Origin: Pseudomonas sp. IB20
GTDB lineage: Bacteria > Pseudomonadota > Gammaproteobacteria > Pseudomonadales > Pseudomonadaceae
Length of the DNA: 64,000 nt
Assembly: GCF_009707325.1 (NCBI RefSeq)
Contig: NZ_CP046103.1
Coordinates: 1,847,810-1,911,809 of the forward strand
Direction: 5' to 3'
How positions within the stretch are numbered: position 1 is the first letter of the stretch; each line of letters starts with the position of its first letter. Positions 18,144 through 27,856 of the stretch are shown in pieces. Both the position numbers and the translations under genes were made by a program. Under the pieces are notes generated by a model that worked only from the letters and a program-made list of their open reading frames with translations, did not search any database and was not told the DNA's origin.

Positions 18144-18795
18144 TAAAATGCTGCGGTTGCGCCGGATCTGCTTCTAGTTTTTGCCGCAAGTGCGCCATGT
18201 GCACGCGCAAATAGTGCGCGCGATCCACGTAATCCAGGCCCCACACTTCCAGTAATAATTGACGGTGCGTCAGTACACGGCTCTGGCCGCGAATCATCGC
18301 GCAGAGCAAGCGGTACTCGATGGGCGTGAGGTGCACCGGCTGCCCCTGGCGCCATACCTCATGGGTTGCAAGGTCGACTTCAATCTCGCCAAACGCGACT
18401 TTGCTGGTGGCCGCCACGGCGCCGGTCTGCCCATGCCGGCGCAGTTGCGCGCGGATGCGGGCGAGCAACTCGGGCACGCCGAACGGCTTGGTCAGGTAGT
18501 CATCGGCCCCGGCGTCCAGGGCGGCGACTTTTTCTTCCTCGCGATCACGCGCCGACAGCACCAGAATTGGCACGGCCAGCCAGCCACGCAGTTCGCTGAT
18601 CAGTTGCTTGCCATCGCCGTCCGGCAGGCCGAGGTCGACGATCACTAGGTCCGGTTGACGGCTGGCGGCATGGATCAGCGCACGTTTGACGCTGTCGGCC
18701 TCAAACACCTGAAAGCCTTCGTCTTGCAGGGAGATCCCGACGAAGCGGCGAATATTGGCTTCGTCTTCAACAATCAAAATGCGTGCAGTGCTCAT
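18103..18795 (-). CDS. kdpE: response regulator KdpE, 230 aa
   Basis: An OmpR/PhoB-type DNA-binding response regulator that activates kdp transcription under potassium limitation. The receiver domain has the acidic pair Glu11-Asp12 (IVEDE), phospho-acceptor Asp in LVIVDLGLPDGDG and Lys in DYLTKPFG. The C-terminal winged helix contains LTPIEYRLLCAMIRGQSRVL. The start overlaps the kdpD stop (ATGA at 18792-18795). Its 3' end overlaps the convergent LysR gene. Confidence 0.96.
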   Translation of the reverse strand: MSTARILIVEDEANIRRFVGISLQDEGFQVFEADSVKRALIHAASRQPDLVIVDLGLPDGDGKQLISELRGWLAVPILVLSARDREEEKVAALDAGADDYLTKPFGVPELLARIRAQLRRHGQTGAVAATSKVAFGEIEVDLATHEVWRQGQPVHLTPIEYRLLCAMIRGQSRVLTHRQLLLEVWGLDYVDRAHYLRVHMAHLRQKLEADPAQPQHFITELQVGYRLMGV

Positions 18796-21443
18796 AGGGC
18801 TTCCATAAGCGGCGGGGTGCCCGCCGGTAAGATAATGATGAAGTGCATGCCGCCCGCGTGGCCGGGGTTGGCTTCGATGCGCCCGCCATGGGCTTCAACG
18901 ATGCGTTTGGCCAACGCCAGGCCCAGGCCGATGCCGGCGACGGACGATTCCTGCTGGCCGCGCGTGAAGGGTTCGAACAGATTGGCCGGGGCGCTGCCTG
19001 GGCCGTTGTCGCTGACCTCAAGCACGATGGTGTCGGCAACGGCGCGCGCCGCGACGGTAATGCGGGTGCCCGGCGGGGTGTACTTGGCGGCGTTGTCCAG
19101 CAGGTTGACCAGCACGCGCTCGATCAACAGCGCGTCGATTTCCACCAGCGGCAATTGCGGGTCCAGTGGGGTGTTTAGGCGGTGGCGCGCCAGTGGCTCA
19201 CGCAGTTGGCGCAGCGCACTGCCGACGATTTCTTCCAGCGAATGCCATTGGCGGTTCAGGCGCACACCGCGTTCCTGCATGCGCGCCATGTCCAGCAGGT
19301 TTTCGATCAGCCGCTGCATGGAGGTGGCCTGTTCATGAATGCCAGTGAGCAATTCGGTTAGCGGACCGGGCGGGGCATGGGGCAGGGCGGTGTCGGCGGC
19401 GCCGATCAGTGTGGTCAGCGGTGTGCGCAGGTCGTGGGAAATCGCCGCGAGCAAGGTGTTGCGCATTTTCTCGCCTTCCATCTGTACCAGCGTGCTTTGC
19501 GCCACTTCGACGAAGTGCACGCGCTCCAGTGCAATCGCCAGTTGGCTCATGCAGGCTTCCAGCAGCCGGCGTTCCTGCGGGTCGCTCAAGCGTTCACTCT
19601 GCGCCAGTTCCAGCACCAGTACGCCGCGTACGCGCATCGGCGCTTTGAGCGGCCAGTAGCAGCCCTTGGCCGCCGATAAGGTGTCGGTGCCGTGGCCGGC
19701 GGCTTGGCCATGGTCGTAGGTCCATTGGGCGATGCTGTCGTCGATCGGCAACCCGCTGGCACTCACGCTGTGCACGCCATCGGCGGCATCCGGCAGCGCC
19801 AGGCCGACCCGCGCTTCGAACACGCCGCTGAAGGTGCGCAGGGCCACTTCACTGATTTGCTCCACGGTCAGCGCCGCCGACAGGTCGCGGGCCAGCCGCG
19901 CCAATGAGGTGGCGCGCCGTTCGCGGGCGGCGGCGGTGCGTGCTTCGTGGCGCAGGCGCGCGGTGAGTTGCCCGGTGATCAGGGCGATGCCGAGCATCAA
20001 TGCAAAGGTGAAGAAATACTGGGTGTCATTGACGGTGAACGAGTAGCGCGGCTGCACGAAAAAGAAGTCGAAACACAGCACCGCGAGCATCGCCGCCCAT
20101 ACGCCGGGGCCGCGCCCTAAACGCAGGGCCACCAGCACCACCGTGAGCAAAAACAGCATGACCACGTTGGCCAGGTCGAACACCTGCAGCAGCAGGGCGG
20201 CGACGGCACTGGCAGCGAAACACGCCAGGCTGGCCCACAGATACGCCAGCGTTGTACCGGCAGCCGGTGCAGTTTTTTCGATGAGCGGCGGCTTGCCCGG
20301 CAACAGCCCATGAGCAATCACGATCTGATCGATTTGCGGATGGTGCCGGCTGATCCGGTCGCTGACCGACTGGTGCCAGAACCGCCACGCCTGGCGCGGA
20401 TGGTGGCCGAGCACCAGGCGATTGGCGTTGTGCTCGCGGGCGCAGGCGGCCAGCGCCTCGGCCACGTCCATGCCCGGCAGCGTCGCGGTGTCGGCGCCGA
20501 ATTCGGCGGCCAATGCCAAGGTTTTCATCGCGGTCAGGTAGCGCCTGGCGCCGCGGCCTTGGTGCGCGGCCACGTGCACCACGATCCAGTCGGCTTCGAG
20601 TTTTTGCGCCAGGCGCGCCGCTTCGCGCACCAGACGCTCATCGCCGGCATCGCCCGCCACGCCAACCAGCAGCCGTTCGCGGGCCGGCCACAAGGTACTG
20701 ATCGAGCGTTCACGGCGGTACACACGCATTTGCGTATCGACGCGGTCGGCCGTGCGGCGCAGCGCCAGCTCACGCAATGCCAACAGGTTGCCCTTGCGGA
20801 AAAAATGCCGCGAGGCGCGCTCCGCCTGTGGGCCCAGGTACACCTTGCCGTCCTTCAAGCGTTGCAGCAGATCATCGGGCGGCAGGTCGATCACCACCAC
20901 TTCGTGGGCGTTATCGAACACATGATCCGGCACCGTTTCGCGTACGCGAATGCCGATGATCCCACTGACCAGATCATTCAGGCTTTCCAGGTGCTGGACG
21001 TTGAGGGTGGTCCACACATCAATGCCGGCGCTGAGCAGTTCTTCAACGTCTTGCCAGCGCTTGGGGTGGCGCGAACCGGGCACGTTGCTGTGGGCCAGTT
21101 CGTCCACCAACACCACGGCGGGGTGCCGGCGCAGGGCAGCATCGAGGTCGAATTCGCTGAGGGCGAACTCGCGGTGCAACAGGGCGGCACGGGGCAGTTG
21201 TTCCAGGCCGTCGAGCAGCTCGGCGGTCTCGGCGCGGCCATGGGTTTCCACCACGCCTGCAAGGACGTCACGGCCCAGGGCGACTTCGCGTTGTGCCGCC
21301 GCGAGCATGGCGCAGGTCTTGCCCACCCCGGCATTGGAGCCGAAGTAGATACGCAATTTGCCGCGCAAGGCGGCCTGTTCTTCCAGCTGTACCCGGGCCA
21401 GCAGGGCGTCGGGGTCGGGGCGGTCATCGTTTAATGCGGGCAT
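18792..21443 (-). CDS. kdpD: sensor histidine kinase KdpD, 883 aa
   Basis: An inner-membrane kinase that senses potassium and osmotic state and phosphorylates KdpE. The domain order is the N-terminal KdpD domain with a Walker A-like site ([13 protein letters not shown], about 35-47), a universal-stress-protein domain (about 250-370), the four-helix DUF4118 membrane part (about 395-500), a GAF-like region, HisKA with the phospho-His in [13 protein letters not shown], and an HATPase domain with [13 protein letters not shown]. The length is that of canonical KdpD. Its ATG lies inside the repeat-derived end of kdpB, overlapping it by 13 bp. Confidence 0.96.
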   Translation of the reverse strand: MPALNDDRPDPDALLARVQLEEQAALRGKLRIYFGSNAGVGKTCAMLAAAQREVALGRDVLAGVVETHGRAETAELLDGLEQLPRAALLHREFALSEFDLDAALRRHPAVVLVDELAHSNVPGSRHPKRWQDVEELLSAGIDVWTTLNVQHLESLNDLVSGIIGIRVRETVPDHVFDNAHEVVVIDLPPDDLLQRLKDGKVYLGPQAERASRHFFRKGNLLALRELALRRTADRVDTQMRVYRRERSISTLWPARERLLVGVAGDAGDERLVREAARLAQKLEADWIVVHVAAHQGRGARRYLTAMKTLALAAEFGADTATLPGMDVAEALAACAREHNANRLVLGHHPRQAWRFWHQSVSDRISRHHPQIDQIVIAHGLLPGKPPLIEKTAPAAGTTLAYLWASLACFAASAVAALLLQVFDLANVVMLFLLTVVLVALRLGRGPGVWAAMLAVLCFDFFFVQPRYSFTVNDTQYFFTFALMLGIALITGQLTARLRHEARTAAARERRATSLARLARDLSAALTVEQISEVALRTFSGVFEARVGLALPDAADGVHSVSASGLPIDDSIAQWTYDHGQAAGHGTDTLSAAKGCYWPLKAPMRVRGVLVLELAQSERLSDPQERRLLEACMSQLAIALERVHFVEVAQSTLVQMEGEKMRNTLLAAISHDLRTPLTTLIGAADTALPHAPPGPLTELLTGIHEQATSMQRLIENLLDMARMQERGVRLNRQWHSLEEIVGSALRQLREPLARHRLNTPLDPQLPLVEIDALLIERVLVNLLDNAAKYTPPGTRITVAARAVADTIVLEVSDNGPGSAPANLFEPFTRGQQESSVAGIGLGLALAKRIVEAHGGRIEANPGHAGGMHFIIILPAGTPPLMEAL

Positions 21444-23578
21444 GTCATTCCTGTTGAATACAACACATTTAACTGTGGGAGCTGGCTTGCCTGCGATGGC
21501 GGCGAGTGTCGTCCGAGACCTAATCCGGTCAATAGCATGTCGATCAACTTGATCCCGGCGAACGGCACCAACACCCCGCCCAGGCCGTAGATCAGCAAGT
21601 TGCGGTTAAGCAACGCCGCCGCACCGATCGCGCGGTAGGTCACCCCGCGCAGCGCCAGCGGAATCAACGCGACAATGATCAGCGCGTTAAAAATCACCGC
21701 GCTGAGAATCGCCGAGTTGGGGCTGCTCAGGTGCATCACGTTCAACGCGCCGAGCTGCGGGTAGGTGGCAACAAACGCCGCCGGGATAATTGCGAAGTAC
21801 TTCGCCACGTCATTCGCCACGCTGAAGGTGGTGAGGGCGCCACGGGTCATCAGCATCTGTTTGCCGACCTCGACCACTTCGATCAGCTTGGTCGGGTTGC
21901 TGTCGAGGTCGACCATGTTGCCGGCCTCTTTCGCCGCTTGGGTGCCGCTGTTCATCGCCACCGCCACGTCGGCCTGGGCCAGCGCCGGTGCGTCGTTGGT
22001 GCCGTCGCCGGTCATGGCCACCAGCTTGCCCTGAGCCTGGTAGTCGCGGATCAGTTGCAGCTTGTCTTCCGGGCGGGCCTCGGCGAGGAAGTCATCCACC
22101 CCGGCTTCCACCGCAATCGCGGCGGCGGTCAGGCGGTTGTCGCCGGTGATCATCACGGTCTTGATGCCCATGCGCCGCAGTTCGGCGAAGCGCTCCTTGA
22201 TGCCGCCTTTGACCACGTCCTTGAGCTCTACCACGCCCAACGCTTTGGCACCGTCGCACACCACCAGCGGGGTGCTGCCGCGCCGTGACACTTCATCGAC
22301 CTTGGCCTGCAACGCCGCCGGGAAACTCCCACCCAAGGCTTCGATATGGCTGCGAATCGCATCCGCCGCGCCTTTGCGAATCGCCCGGCCTTCGGGCAGG
22401 TCTACGCCGCTCATGCGGGTTTGCGCGGTGAAGTGCACAAAGCTGGCGCCCAGGGCGTTGATGTCCCGCGCGCGGATGTCGAATTTCTGTTTGGCCAGCA
22501 CCACGATGCTGCGGCCTTCTGGGGTTTCATCCGCCAGCGACGCGAGCTGCGCGGCATCGGCCAGCTCGGCTTCTTTCACGCCCGGTGCTGGCAAAAAGCT
22601 GCTGGCCTGGCGATTGCCCAGGGTGATGGTGCCGGTCTTGTCCAGCAGCAACACGTCGACATCGCCCGCCGCCTCGACCGCACGGCCGGAGGTGGCGATG
22701 ACGTTCGTCGACATCATCCGGCTCATGCCCGCCACGCCGATGGCCGAGAGCAGGCCGCCGATAGTGGTGGGGATCAGGCACACCAGCAATGCCACCAACA
22801 CCGTGGCGCTGATCACGCTGCCGCTGCCGCTCATGGCCACGGCGAAAATCGAGTAAGGGCTGAGCGTGGCGATCACCAGCAGGAACAGCAGGGTCAGGCC
22901 CACCAGTAAAATCGTCAGCGCGACTTCGTTGGGGGTCTTCTGGCGCTTGGCCGATTCAACCATCGAAATCATGCGGTCCAGGAACGATTCGCCGGGGTTG
23001 ACGCTGATGCGCACCACCAGCCAATCCGACAGCACCCGCGTACCGCCGGTGACCGAGGAAAAGTCGCCACCGGCCTCGCGAATCACCGGCGCCGATTCGC
23101 CAGTGATTGCGCTTTCATCCACCGAGGCCACGCCTTCAATCACCACGCCGTCCAGCGGCACCAGGTCGCCGGCTTCGATCAACACCACGTTGTCTTTGCG
23201 CAGCAGGCTGGCTTCCAGCGGCAACCAGGCCGCACCGTGGCGCGGCTGCTGCAGCAACTTGGCCAGGGTCTGGCGTTTCATGCCGCGCAGGCTGGCGGCC
23301 TGGGCGCGGCTGCGACCTTCGGCCAGGGCTTCGGCGAAGTTGGCGAACAGCACGGTGAACCACAACCACAAGGTGATGCTGAGGATAAAACCGCTGGGCG
23401 CTTCACCCTTGCCGCCCAGGGACTGGAACCACAGCAGAGTGGTGAGGATGCTGCCCAGGTACACCACGAACATCACCGGGTTTTTCCATTGGGCCTGGGG
23501 CAGCAGTTTCTTCAACGCATCGACGCCGGCGGTGAGCACGATGCGTCGGTCAAACAGGGGTAAACGAGCATTCTTCAT
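21431..23578 (-). CDS. kdpB: potassium-transporting ATPase ATP-binding subunit KdpB, 715 aa, with a repeat-derived tail
   Basis: The P-type ATPase subunit of the KdpFABC pump. The phosphorylation motif DKTGTITLG, the actuator motif TGESAP and the hinge motif [16 protein letters not shown] are all present. Canonical KdpB is about 682-690 aa and ends just after the last helix (here [19 protein letters not shown]). In this genome the frame runs through a REP sequence, adding about 26 residues ([14 protein letters not shown] and beyond), and stops inside kdpD. The core enzyme looks intact. The ribosome-binding site is weak, and kdpC ends 12 bp upstream. Confidence 0.95.
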   Translation of the reverse strand: MKNARLPLFDRRIVLTAGVDALKKLLPQAQWKNPVMFVVYLGSILTTLLWFQSLGGKGEAPSGFILSITLWLWFTVLFANFAEALAEGRSRAQAASLRGMKRQTLAKLLQQPRHGAAWLPLEASLLRKDNVVLIEAGDLVPLDGVVIEGVASVDESAITGESAPVIREAGGDFSSVTGGTRVLSDWLVVRISVNPGESFLDRMISMVESAKRQKTPNEVALTILLVGLTLLFLLVIATLSPYSIFAVAMSGSGSVISATVLVALLVCLIPTTIGGLLSAIGVAGMSRMMSTNVIATSGRAVEAAGDVDVLLLDKTGTITLGNRQASSFLPAPGVKEAELADAAQLASLADETPEGRSIVVLAKQKFDIRARDINALGASFVHFTAQTRMSGVDLPEGRAIRKGAADAIRSHIEALGGSFPAALQAKVDEVSRRGSTPLVVCDGAKALGVVELKDVVKGGIKERFAELRRMGIKTVMITGDNRLTAAAIAVEAGVDDFLAEARPEDKLQLIRDYQAQGKLVAMTGDGTNDAPALAQADVAVAMNSGTQAAKEAGNMVDLDSNPTKLIEVVEVGKQMLMTRGALTTFSVANDVAKYFAIIPAAFVATYPQLGALNVMHLSSPNSAILSAVIFNALIIVALIPLALRGVTYRAIGAAALLNRNLLIYGLGGVLVPFAGIKLIDMLLTGLGLGRHSPPSQASQLPQLNVLYSTGMTCPH
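21474..21498. repeat. single REP sequence inside the kdpB 3' end
   Basis: TGTGGGAGCTGGCTTGCCTG plus CGATG. Read on the minus strand it encodes part of the KdpB tail, and it lies 30 bp before the kdpD start codon. Confidence 0.85.
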
Positions 23579-23590
23579 GAGGGCAATCTC

Positions 23591-24238
23591 TTACTCACTG
23601 ACCGCAATAGAGGGCTGACGTGCATCCAGCGCCAAGTTGAGTTGCAGCACGTTCACCCGTGGCTCGCCAAGCAAGCCGAGGGTGCGCGCGGCGGTGTGGT
23701 CGTTGAGCAGTTGCAGCAGCTCGGCTTCGGGGATGTGCCGCAGGCGCGCTACTCGGGCCAGTTGCAGCCGGGCGTTGACCACCGAGATATGTGGGTCGAG
23801 GCCCGATGCGGAGGCGGTGACTGCGTCCACTGGCACCTGGGCATCGGCGGCCAGGCCGTTGGCCTGGCGATAGGCCTTGGCCCGCGCCGCCACTTGGTCC
23901 AGCAGTTTCTGGCTGGTCGGACCCAAATTGCTGGCGCCGCTGGAACCGGCGTTGTACGGCTGCGAAATGCTTTTGCTCGGGTCTTGCGGATCGGCGCCGA
24001 GGGTCATGCTCGGGCGGCCCTGGAAGTACTCAGGCTTCGTGAAGTGTTGGCCGATCAACGCCGAGCCGATCACCAGCCCGTCGCGTTCAATCAGCGAGCC
24101 ATTGGCCTGATACGGGAGCAACAGTTGCGCGGCCAGGGTGGTGAAGGCGGGGTACGCCAGCCCGGTCAGCAGCATGAAAAACACCGCCGACACCAGCACC
24201 GGACGCAGCAGCCCTTTGAATATCGATTGAGTCGTCAT
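23591..24238 (-). CDS. kdpC: potassium-transporting ATPase subunit KdpC, 215 aa
   Basis: A small accessory subunit with one N-terminal membrane helix (about 12-35, VLVSAVFFMLLTGLAYPAF) and a periplasmic domain. It has the KdpC stretches GSALIGQHFTKPEYFQGRPS and VTASASGLDPHISVVNARLQ. ATG at 24238 is preferred over 24244, because AAGGA upstream fits only the second ATG. It stabilises the KdpA-KdpB complex and raises ATP affinity. The gene is compactly packed in the kdp operon. Confidence 0.95.
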   Translation of the reverse strand: MTTQSIFKGLLRPVLVSAVFFMLLTGLAYPAFTTLAAQLLLPYQANGSLIERDGLVIGSALIGQHFTKPEYFQGRPSMTLGADPQDPSKSISQPYNAGSSGASNLGPTSQKLLDQVAARAKAYRQANGLAADAQVPVDAVTASASGLDPHISVVNARLQLARVARLRHIPEAELLQLLNDHTAARTLGLLGEPRVNVLQLNLALDARQPSIAVSE

Positions 24239-24248
24239 CAACATGTCC

Positions 24249-25955
24249 TTAGTTGTACGTCTGGCCGGACAGCAACTGCAGTTGCTCCACCAGCGGGCCG
24301 AGCGCGAGCGCCGGCAAGAAGGTCAGGCCACCGACCACCAGCACCACGAACACCACCAGCAGCATGAACAGCGGGGTCGCGGTGGGGATGGTGCCGGCGC
24401 CGGCCGGTACGGTCTTTTTCATCGCCAGGGAACCGGCCACGGCAAGCATCGGCAGCATGGTGAAGAAGCGTCCGATCAACATCGCCAAGCCAATGGTGGT
24501 GTTGAAAAACGGCGTGTTGGCGTTCAGCCCGGCAAACGCCGAACCGTTGTTGGCGGTGCCCGAGGTGTAGGCGTAGAGCACCTCGCTGAAGCCGTGGGGG
24601 CCGAGGTTGTTGAGGCTGGCCAGGGTGTCCGGCCACAGGGCGGCGAGGGCGGTGAAACCGAGAATGCTGATGGGGTGCGCGAGCACCGAGAGCATCACCA
24701 GTTTCATCTCGCGGGCCTCGATTTTCTTGCCGAGGAATTCCGGGCTGCGGCCGATCATCATGCCCACCAGGAACACGGTGAGTAGCGCGTACTGGATCAG
24801 GTTGATAAAGCCCACGCCGTCACCGCCGAACACGCAGTTGAGCATCATCTGCGCCAGCGGCACGAAGCCGCCCATGGGCGTCAGCGAGTCATGCATGGTG
24901 TTGACCGAGCCGGTAGTGGCGGCGGTGGTGGTGGCGATAAACAGGCTGCTGTCGGCGATGCCAAAGCGCAATTCCTTGCCTTCCATGTTGCCGCCGCTTT
25001 GCTCGATCGACAGCGTCTGGTTGGCGCCGGCCTGGGTCAGCAGCGGGTTGCCGGTTTGCTCGGCGCCATACACCAGCGCCAGGAAGCCGATAAACATCAC
25101 CAGGAAGGTGCCGAAAAACACCCAGCCCTGACGGCGTTGCACCAGCATGCTGCCAAAGGTGTAGGTCAGTGCCGACGGGATCAACAGCATGCTGAGGATG
25201 TGCAGGATGTTGGTCAGCGGCGTCGGGTTTTCGAACGGATGCGCGGCGTTCATGCTGAAGAAGCCGCCGCCGTTGGTGCCGATATGCTTGATCGATTCAA
25301 AGCTGGCGACTGCGCCGACAATCAACTGTTGCTGCGCGCCCTCAAGCGTCGTTGCCAAGGCTTGAGAGGCGAAGGTCTGCGGCATGCCTTGCCACACATA
25401 CACCAGCGCCATGCCCACGCACAGCGGCAGCATCACCCGGTAAAGGGTGCGAGTGAAGTCGACCCAGAAGTTGCCGATATCGGCTGAGCTCGAACGGCTC
25501 AATCCACGAATAAAACCTGCCGCCGCGACCACGCCGGACGTGGCACCGACAAACATCAGAAAGGTGATGACCGCCATCTGGCTGAAGTTCGACAGGCTGG
25601 TTTCGCCCGAGTACGCCTGCCAGTTGGTGTTGGTAATAAAGGACGCGGCGGTGTTGAACGCCAGGTCCGGGGTTTGTGCGGCCAGCCCCAGCGGGTTGAT
25701 GGGCATCACCGCCTGCAAACGCAGGACGATATAGCCGAGCAGCATCATTGCCGCGTTCGACAGCAGCAACGCTGAGCCATAGCGGGCCCAGCCCATGGTC
25801 TCTAACGGGTTGATGCCCAGCAGGCGATAGGTACCGCGTTCCGGCAGGGCGTGGTGGGTCCCGGTGAATACCCGGGTCAGCCACTTGCCCATCAGCACGG
25901 CGAGCGCGGTCATCAACCCCAGGACCAGCGCAAATTCCAGCAAAGTGCTTAACAT
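24249..25955 (-). CDS. kdpA: potassium-transporting ATPase K+-binding subunit KdpA, 568 aa
   Basis: The channel-like subunit of the KdpFABC pump, with about ten helices. The filter loops typical of KdpA are visible: [30 protein letters not shown] and [21 protein letters not shown] at 25955 ([13 protein letters not shown]) has GGAG seven bases upstream; the frame continues upstream without similarity. It is preceded by two tiny membrane-protein genes. Confidence 0.96.
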   Translation of the reverse strand: MLSTLLEFALVLGLMTALAVLMGKWLTRVFTGTHHALPERGTYRLLGINPLETMGWARYGSALLLSNAAMMLLGYIVLRLQAVMPINPLGLAAQTPDLAFNTAASFITNTNWQAYSGETSLSNFSQMAVITFLMFVGATSGVVAAAGFIRGLSRSSSADIGNFWVDFTRTLYRVMLPLCVGMALVYVWQGMPQTFASQALATTLEGAQQQLIVGAVASFESIKHIGTNGGGFFSMNAAHPFENPTPLTNILHILSMLLIPSALTYTFGSMLVQRRQGWVFFGTFLVMFIGFLALVYGAEQTGNPLLTQAGANQTLSIEQSGGNMEGKELRFGIADSSLFIATTTAATTGSVNTMHDSLTPMGGFVPLAQMMLNCVFGGDGVGFINLIQYALLTVFLVGMMIGRSPEFLGKKIEAREMKLVMLSVLAHPISILGFTALAALWPDTLASLNNLGPHGFSEVLYAYTSGTANNGSAFAGLNANTPFFNTTIGLAMLIGRFFTMLPMLAVAGSLAMKKTVPAGAGTIPTATPLFMLLVVFVVLVVGGLTFLPALALGPLVEQLQLLSGQTYN

Positions 25956-25968
25956 GTCGTGGCTCCGT

Positions 25969-26052
25969 TCAAATCTTGCCCATGGCGACAATGGCCATGG
26001 CAGTCGCACTAAAGAACACCAGGGAGAGGCCCATAAACATCACGTCGTACAT
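25969..26052 (-). CDS. 27-aa hydrophobic peptide between kdpF and kdpA
   Basis: It begins [14 protein letters not shown] and ends AIVAMGKI: one hydrophobic helix with almost no charge. GGGAG, lying across the kdpF stop, gives a good ribosome-binding site, and kdpA starts 13 bp downstream. Its position and coupling suggest a further small subunit or a translational linker. I do not recognise it as a named family; it is distinct from KdpF, which lies just upstream. Confidence 0.6.
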   Translation of the reverse strand: MYDVMFMGLSLVFFSATAMAIVAMGKI

Positions 26053-26062
26053 GGCGAGCTCC

Positions 26063-26161
26063 CTAGAACTTTTCGGCGCGAATGAGGGCGTAGCCCAAGT
26101 AAGCGAACAGCCCGACGGCACATAAACCGCTGGCGACATAAATGAAGGTCAGTGTGAGCAC
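26063..26161 (-). CDS. kdpF: potassium-transporting ATPase subunit KdpF, 32 aa
   Basis: A single-helix membrane peptide starting with GTG at 26161, with GGGGAG eight bases upstream. The C-terminus GYALIRAEKF closely resembles the end of E. coli KdpF (VYALINAEAF). KdpF sits between KdpA and KdpB and stabilises the complex. It is the first gene of the kdp operon here. Confidence 0.85.
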   Translation of the reverse strand: MLTLTFIYVASGLCAVGLFAYLGYALIRAEKF

Positions 26162-26280
26162 GGTGTAACTCCCCTTGTTGAATAAGCCGGCGAGGTTAAG
26201 CGCTTGGGTATCAAGCTCGGGCACTGATTACGGGGGGCGGTATTAAGACGGTATATAGATGGGTTTTGGCTGGGCGAACG

Positions 26281-26315
26281 AAAACAAGGGATAGCCCGGT
26301 GCTGGGGTATCCCTT
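26281..26315 (-). terminator. terminator between the 38-aa gene and kdpF
   Basis: AAGGGATA (26286-26293) pairs with TATCCCTT (26308-26315), with further GC pairing inside. On the minus strand the stem is followed by GTTTTCG. It would separate the small gene upstream from the kdp operon. Confidence 0.6.
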
Positions 26316-26350
26316 GAAAGTCTGGGGTTCTGCTGATTTCGCTGATCAGC

Positions 26351-26467
26351 TTATTTGGCTTTCTTTTTCTTTTCGCCACGGGTGGCGAGGTGCTCGAAGC
26401 AAAACGCAGCGGTGCCGAAGAGCGCAATCATTGACAGGACGACCATGCCTAACGTTGAACTTTCCAC
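26351..26467 (-). CDS. small membrane protein, 38 aa
   Basis: GTG start at 26467 with AGGAAG five bases upstream. There is one hydrophobic helix (LGMVVLSMIALFGTAAFCF) and then a positively charged tail ending GEKKKKAK, which predicts a cytosolic C-terminus. It has its own terminator before kdpF. I do not recognise the family. It may be a regulatory micro-protein or a toxin-like peptide; its place just upstream of kdp may be coincidence. Confidence 0.55.
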   Translation of the reverse strand: MESSTLGMVVLSMIALFGTAAFCFEHLATRGEKKKKAK

Positions 26468-26696
26468 GATGACTTCCTACGGGTGATTAGGGCAGGAAGT
26501 GACGGTAGAGGGTGCGGGGTTAGTTGCTCAATAGAGGCGACGTAATCGTTATGGCGAATAGGCTATCTATACGCATTCTTTACGGATGATCAGCGATTTG
26601 GCGGTCACGGGCGCGCGCCCATTACGGATTAAGGCACCCGCGCGCTGCGCACTGTTCGGTAACAGCAACGGCGCCGGGCCCATTGTTACGCACTAT

Positions 26697-27830
26697 TTAC
26701 GGGGTGTTGCGGCTGTGGCGGTAATCGCTGACCGCTTCGTATACCGCCTTGCGCAAGCGGTTTATACCGCCGATGGGGCGATGCTCGGCGACGCCGAACC
26801 AAGGGTTGAAAGACTGGTTGTCGCACGCCAGGTTCTGTTCGGGCGTATCAAAATCCTGCGCGGGTATCCGCACCTTGGCCACGGTCTCATACGGCGCATC
26901 GCTCTCCTTCCATTCAATGCTGGTGTCTTCGATCGGCATAAATTTCTGTGGATTCTGCCGCTGAATCTGCAGCACAAAACAAGCCGGTGCACGATCAATC
27001 GACAGTTGCTGATTCAAGGCGCTGCGCAGGAAGTTCGGCAGGTCCTGGTTCTGCTCGGGCAATGCGTATTCCGGGCAGCTTTGTGGGTCGGGCGCAACCC
27101 GGAACTTGGCGTTAGCCGTGCCGAATTTATAGGGCGATACCGAAAAGTAGGTGGTTTGCGTCGGGCTGGTGGGTGCGGGGGCTAACGTTGCCAGGGCGAT
27201 AAACAAGTGACGCACCTGCCAGCTACGTGGGTCAGCCTTGGGGAAGAATGCCTGGACCTTCTTGCCGTCCGCCTGAGCGCCGATGTTCTGCGCGTACTCC
27301 GCCACGTCACTGACGAAAAAGTTCGGGTGACTGAACATCACGAAGTCCTGTTCCGTGCGCGTTTGTTGGTCGTCCAGCAGCTGTTTGCCCGGCACGTTCA
27401 GCAGTTTGAGCGCCATGCCGCGTGCATCGCGGATGCTGTCGAACTGCGGGTAGGCGTTGCCGTTGGACAGGCGCATCAGCGCTTGCCAGGTCTTGCCCGG
27501 CTCGGCGAACACGCCCTGACGCAATGCCGGGTCGAGATCCGCCACTACGCTGACTTCAGCCTTCACGCAGCCATGGGCCTTGGCATGGGCATCGCGCAGG
27601 TAGCGCGTGCCTTCGCGGTGCTGATCGACGATGCGCACCGCCGTTTGGATGATGCCCTGGGTCATGGCCGCTTCACCGGGTGGGATCTGCTCATCCGGCG
27701 ACACCGGGCCGCTGTGTTGCCAGGCAAACCAGGCAGTGGCGATCAGCCAGCCCAGCAGGCCCAAGCCCACCAGCCACAGCAGGGCTTTACCCAGAAATGC
27801 GCCGAGGCGCAGCCACAGACGTGCGAGCAT
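26697..27830 (-). CDS. catalase-family haem protein, membrane-anchored, 377 aa
   Basis: The N-terminal helix (about 7-37) anchors or exports the protein. The catalase fold is marked by RDAHAKAHGCVKAE around the distal His, FVMFSHPNFFV, and near the C-terminus FNPWFGVAEHRPIGGINRLRK. It is shorter than monofunctional catalases, as in the SrpA/catalase-related subgroup, where peroxidase or fatty-acid peroxide activity is known. ATG at 27830 has AAGGA seven bases upstream and is preferred over ATG at 27860. It is transcribed directly behind a di-haem cytochrome c gene (26-bp gap), suggesting joint work on a peroxide or oxygenated lipid. Confidence 0.85.
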   Translation of the reverse strand: MLARLWLRLGAFLGKALLWLVGLGLLGWLIATAWFAWQHSGPVSPDEQIPPGEAAMTQGIIQTAVRIVDQHREGTRYLRDAHAKAHGCVKAEVSVVADLDPALRQGVFAEPGKTWQALMRLSNGNAYPQFDSIRDARGMALKLLNVPGKQLLDDQQTRTEQDFVMFSHPNFFVSDVAEYAQNIGAQADGKKVQAFFPKADPRSWQVRHLFIALATLAPAPTSPTQTTYFSVSPYKFGTANAKFRVAPDPQSCPEYALPEQNQDLPNFLRSALNQQLSIDRAPACFVLQIQRQNPQKFMPIEDTSIEWKESDAPYETVAKVRIPAQDFDTPEQNLACDNQSFNPWFGVAEHRPIGGINRLRKAVYEAVSDYRHSRNTP

Positions 27831-27856
27831 CGAAGGTTCCTTGTGAGATCGGATAA

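Noticed and set aside
20310..21434. Open frame of 374 codons opposite kdpD
   Set aside because: Antisense shadow of a clearly real gene; composition rich in Gln, His, Ala and Val without any motif.
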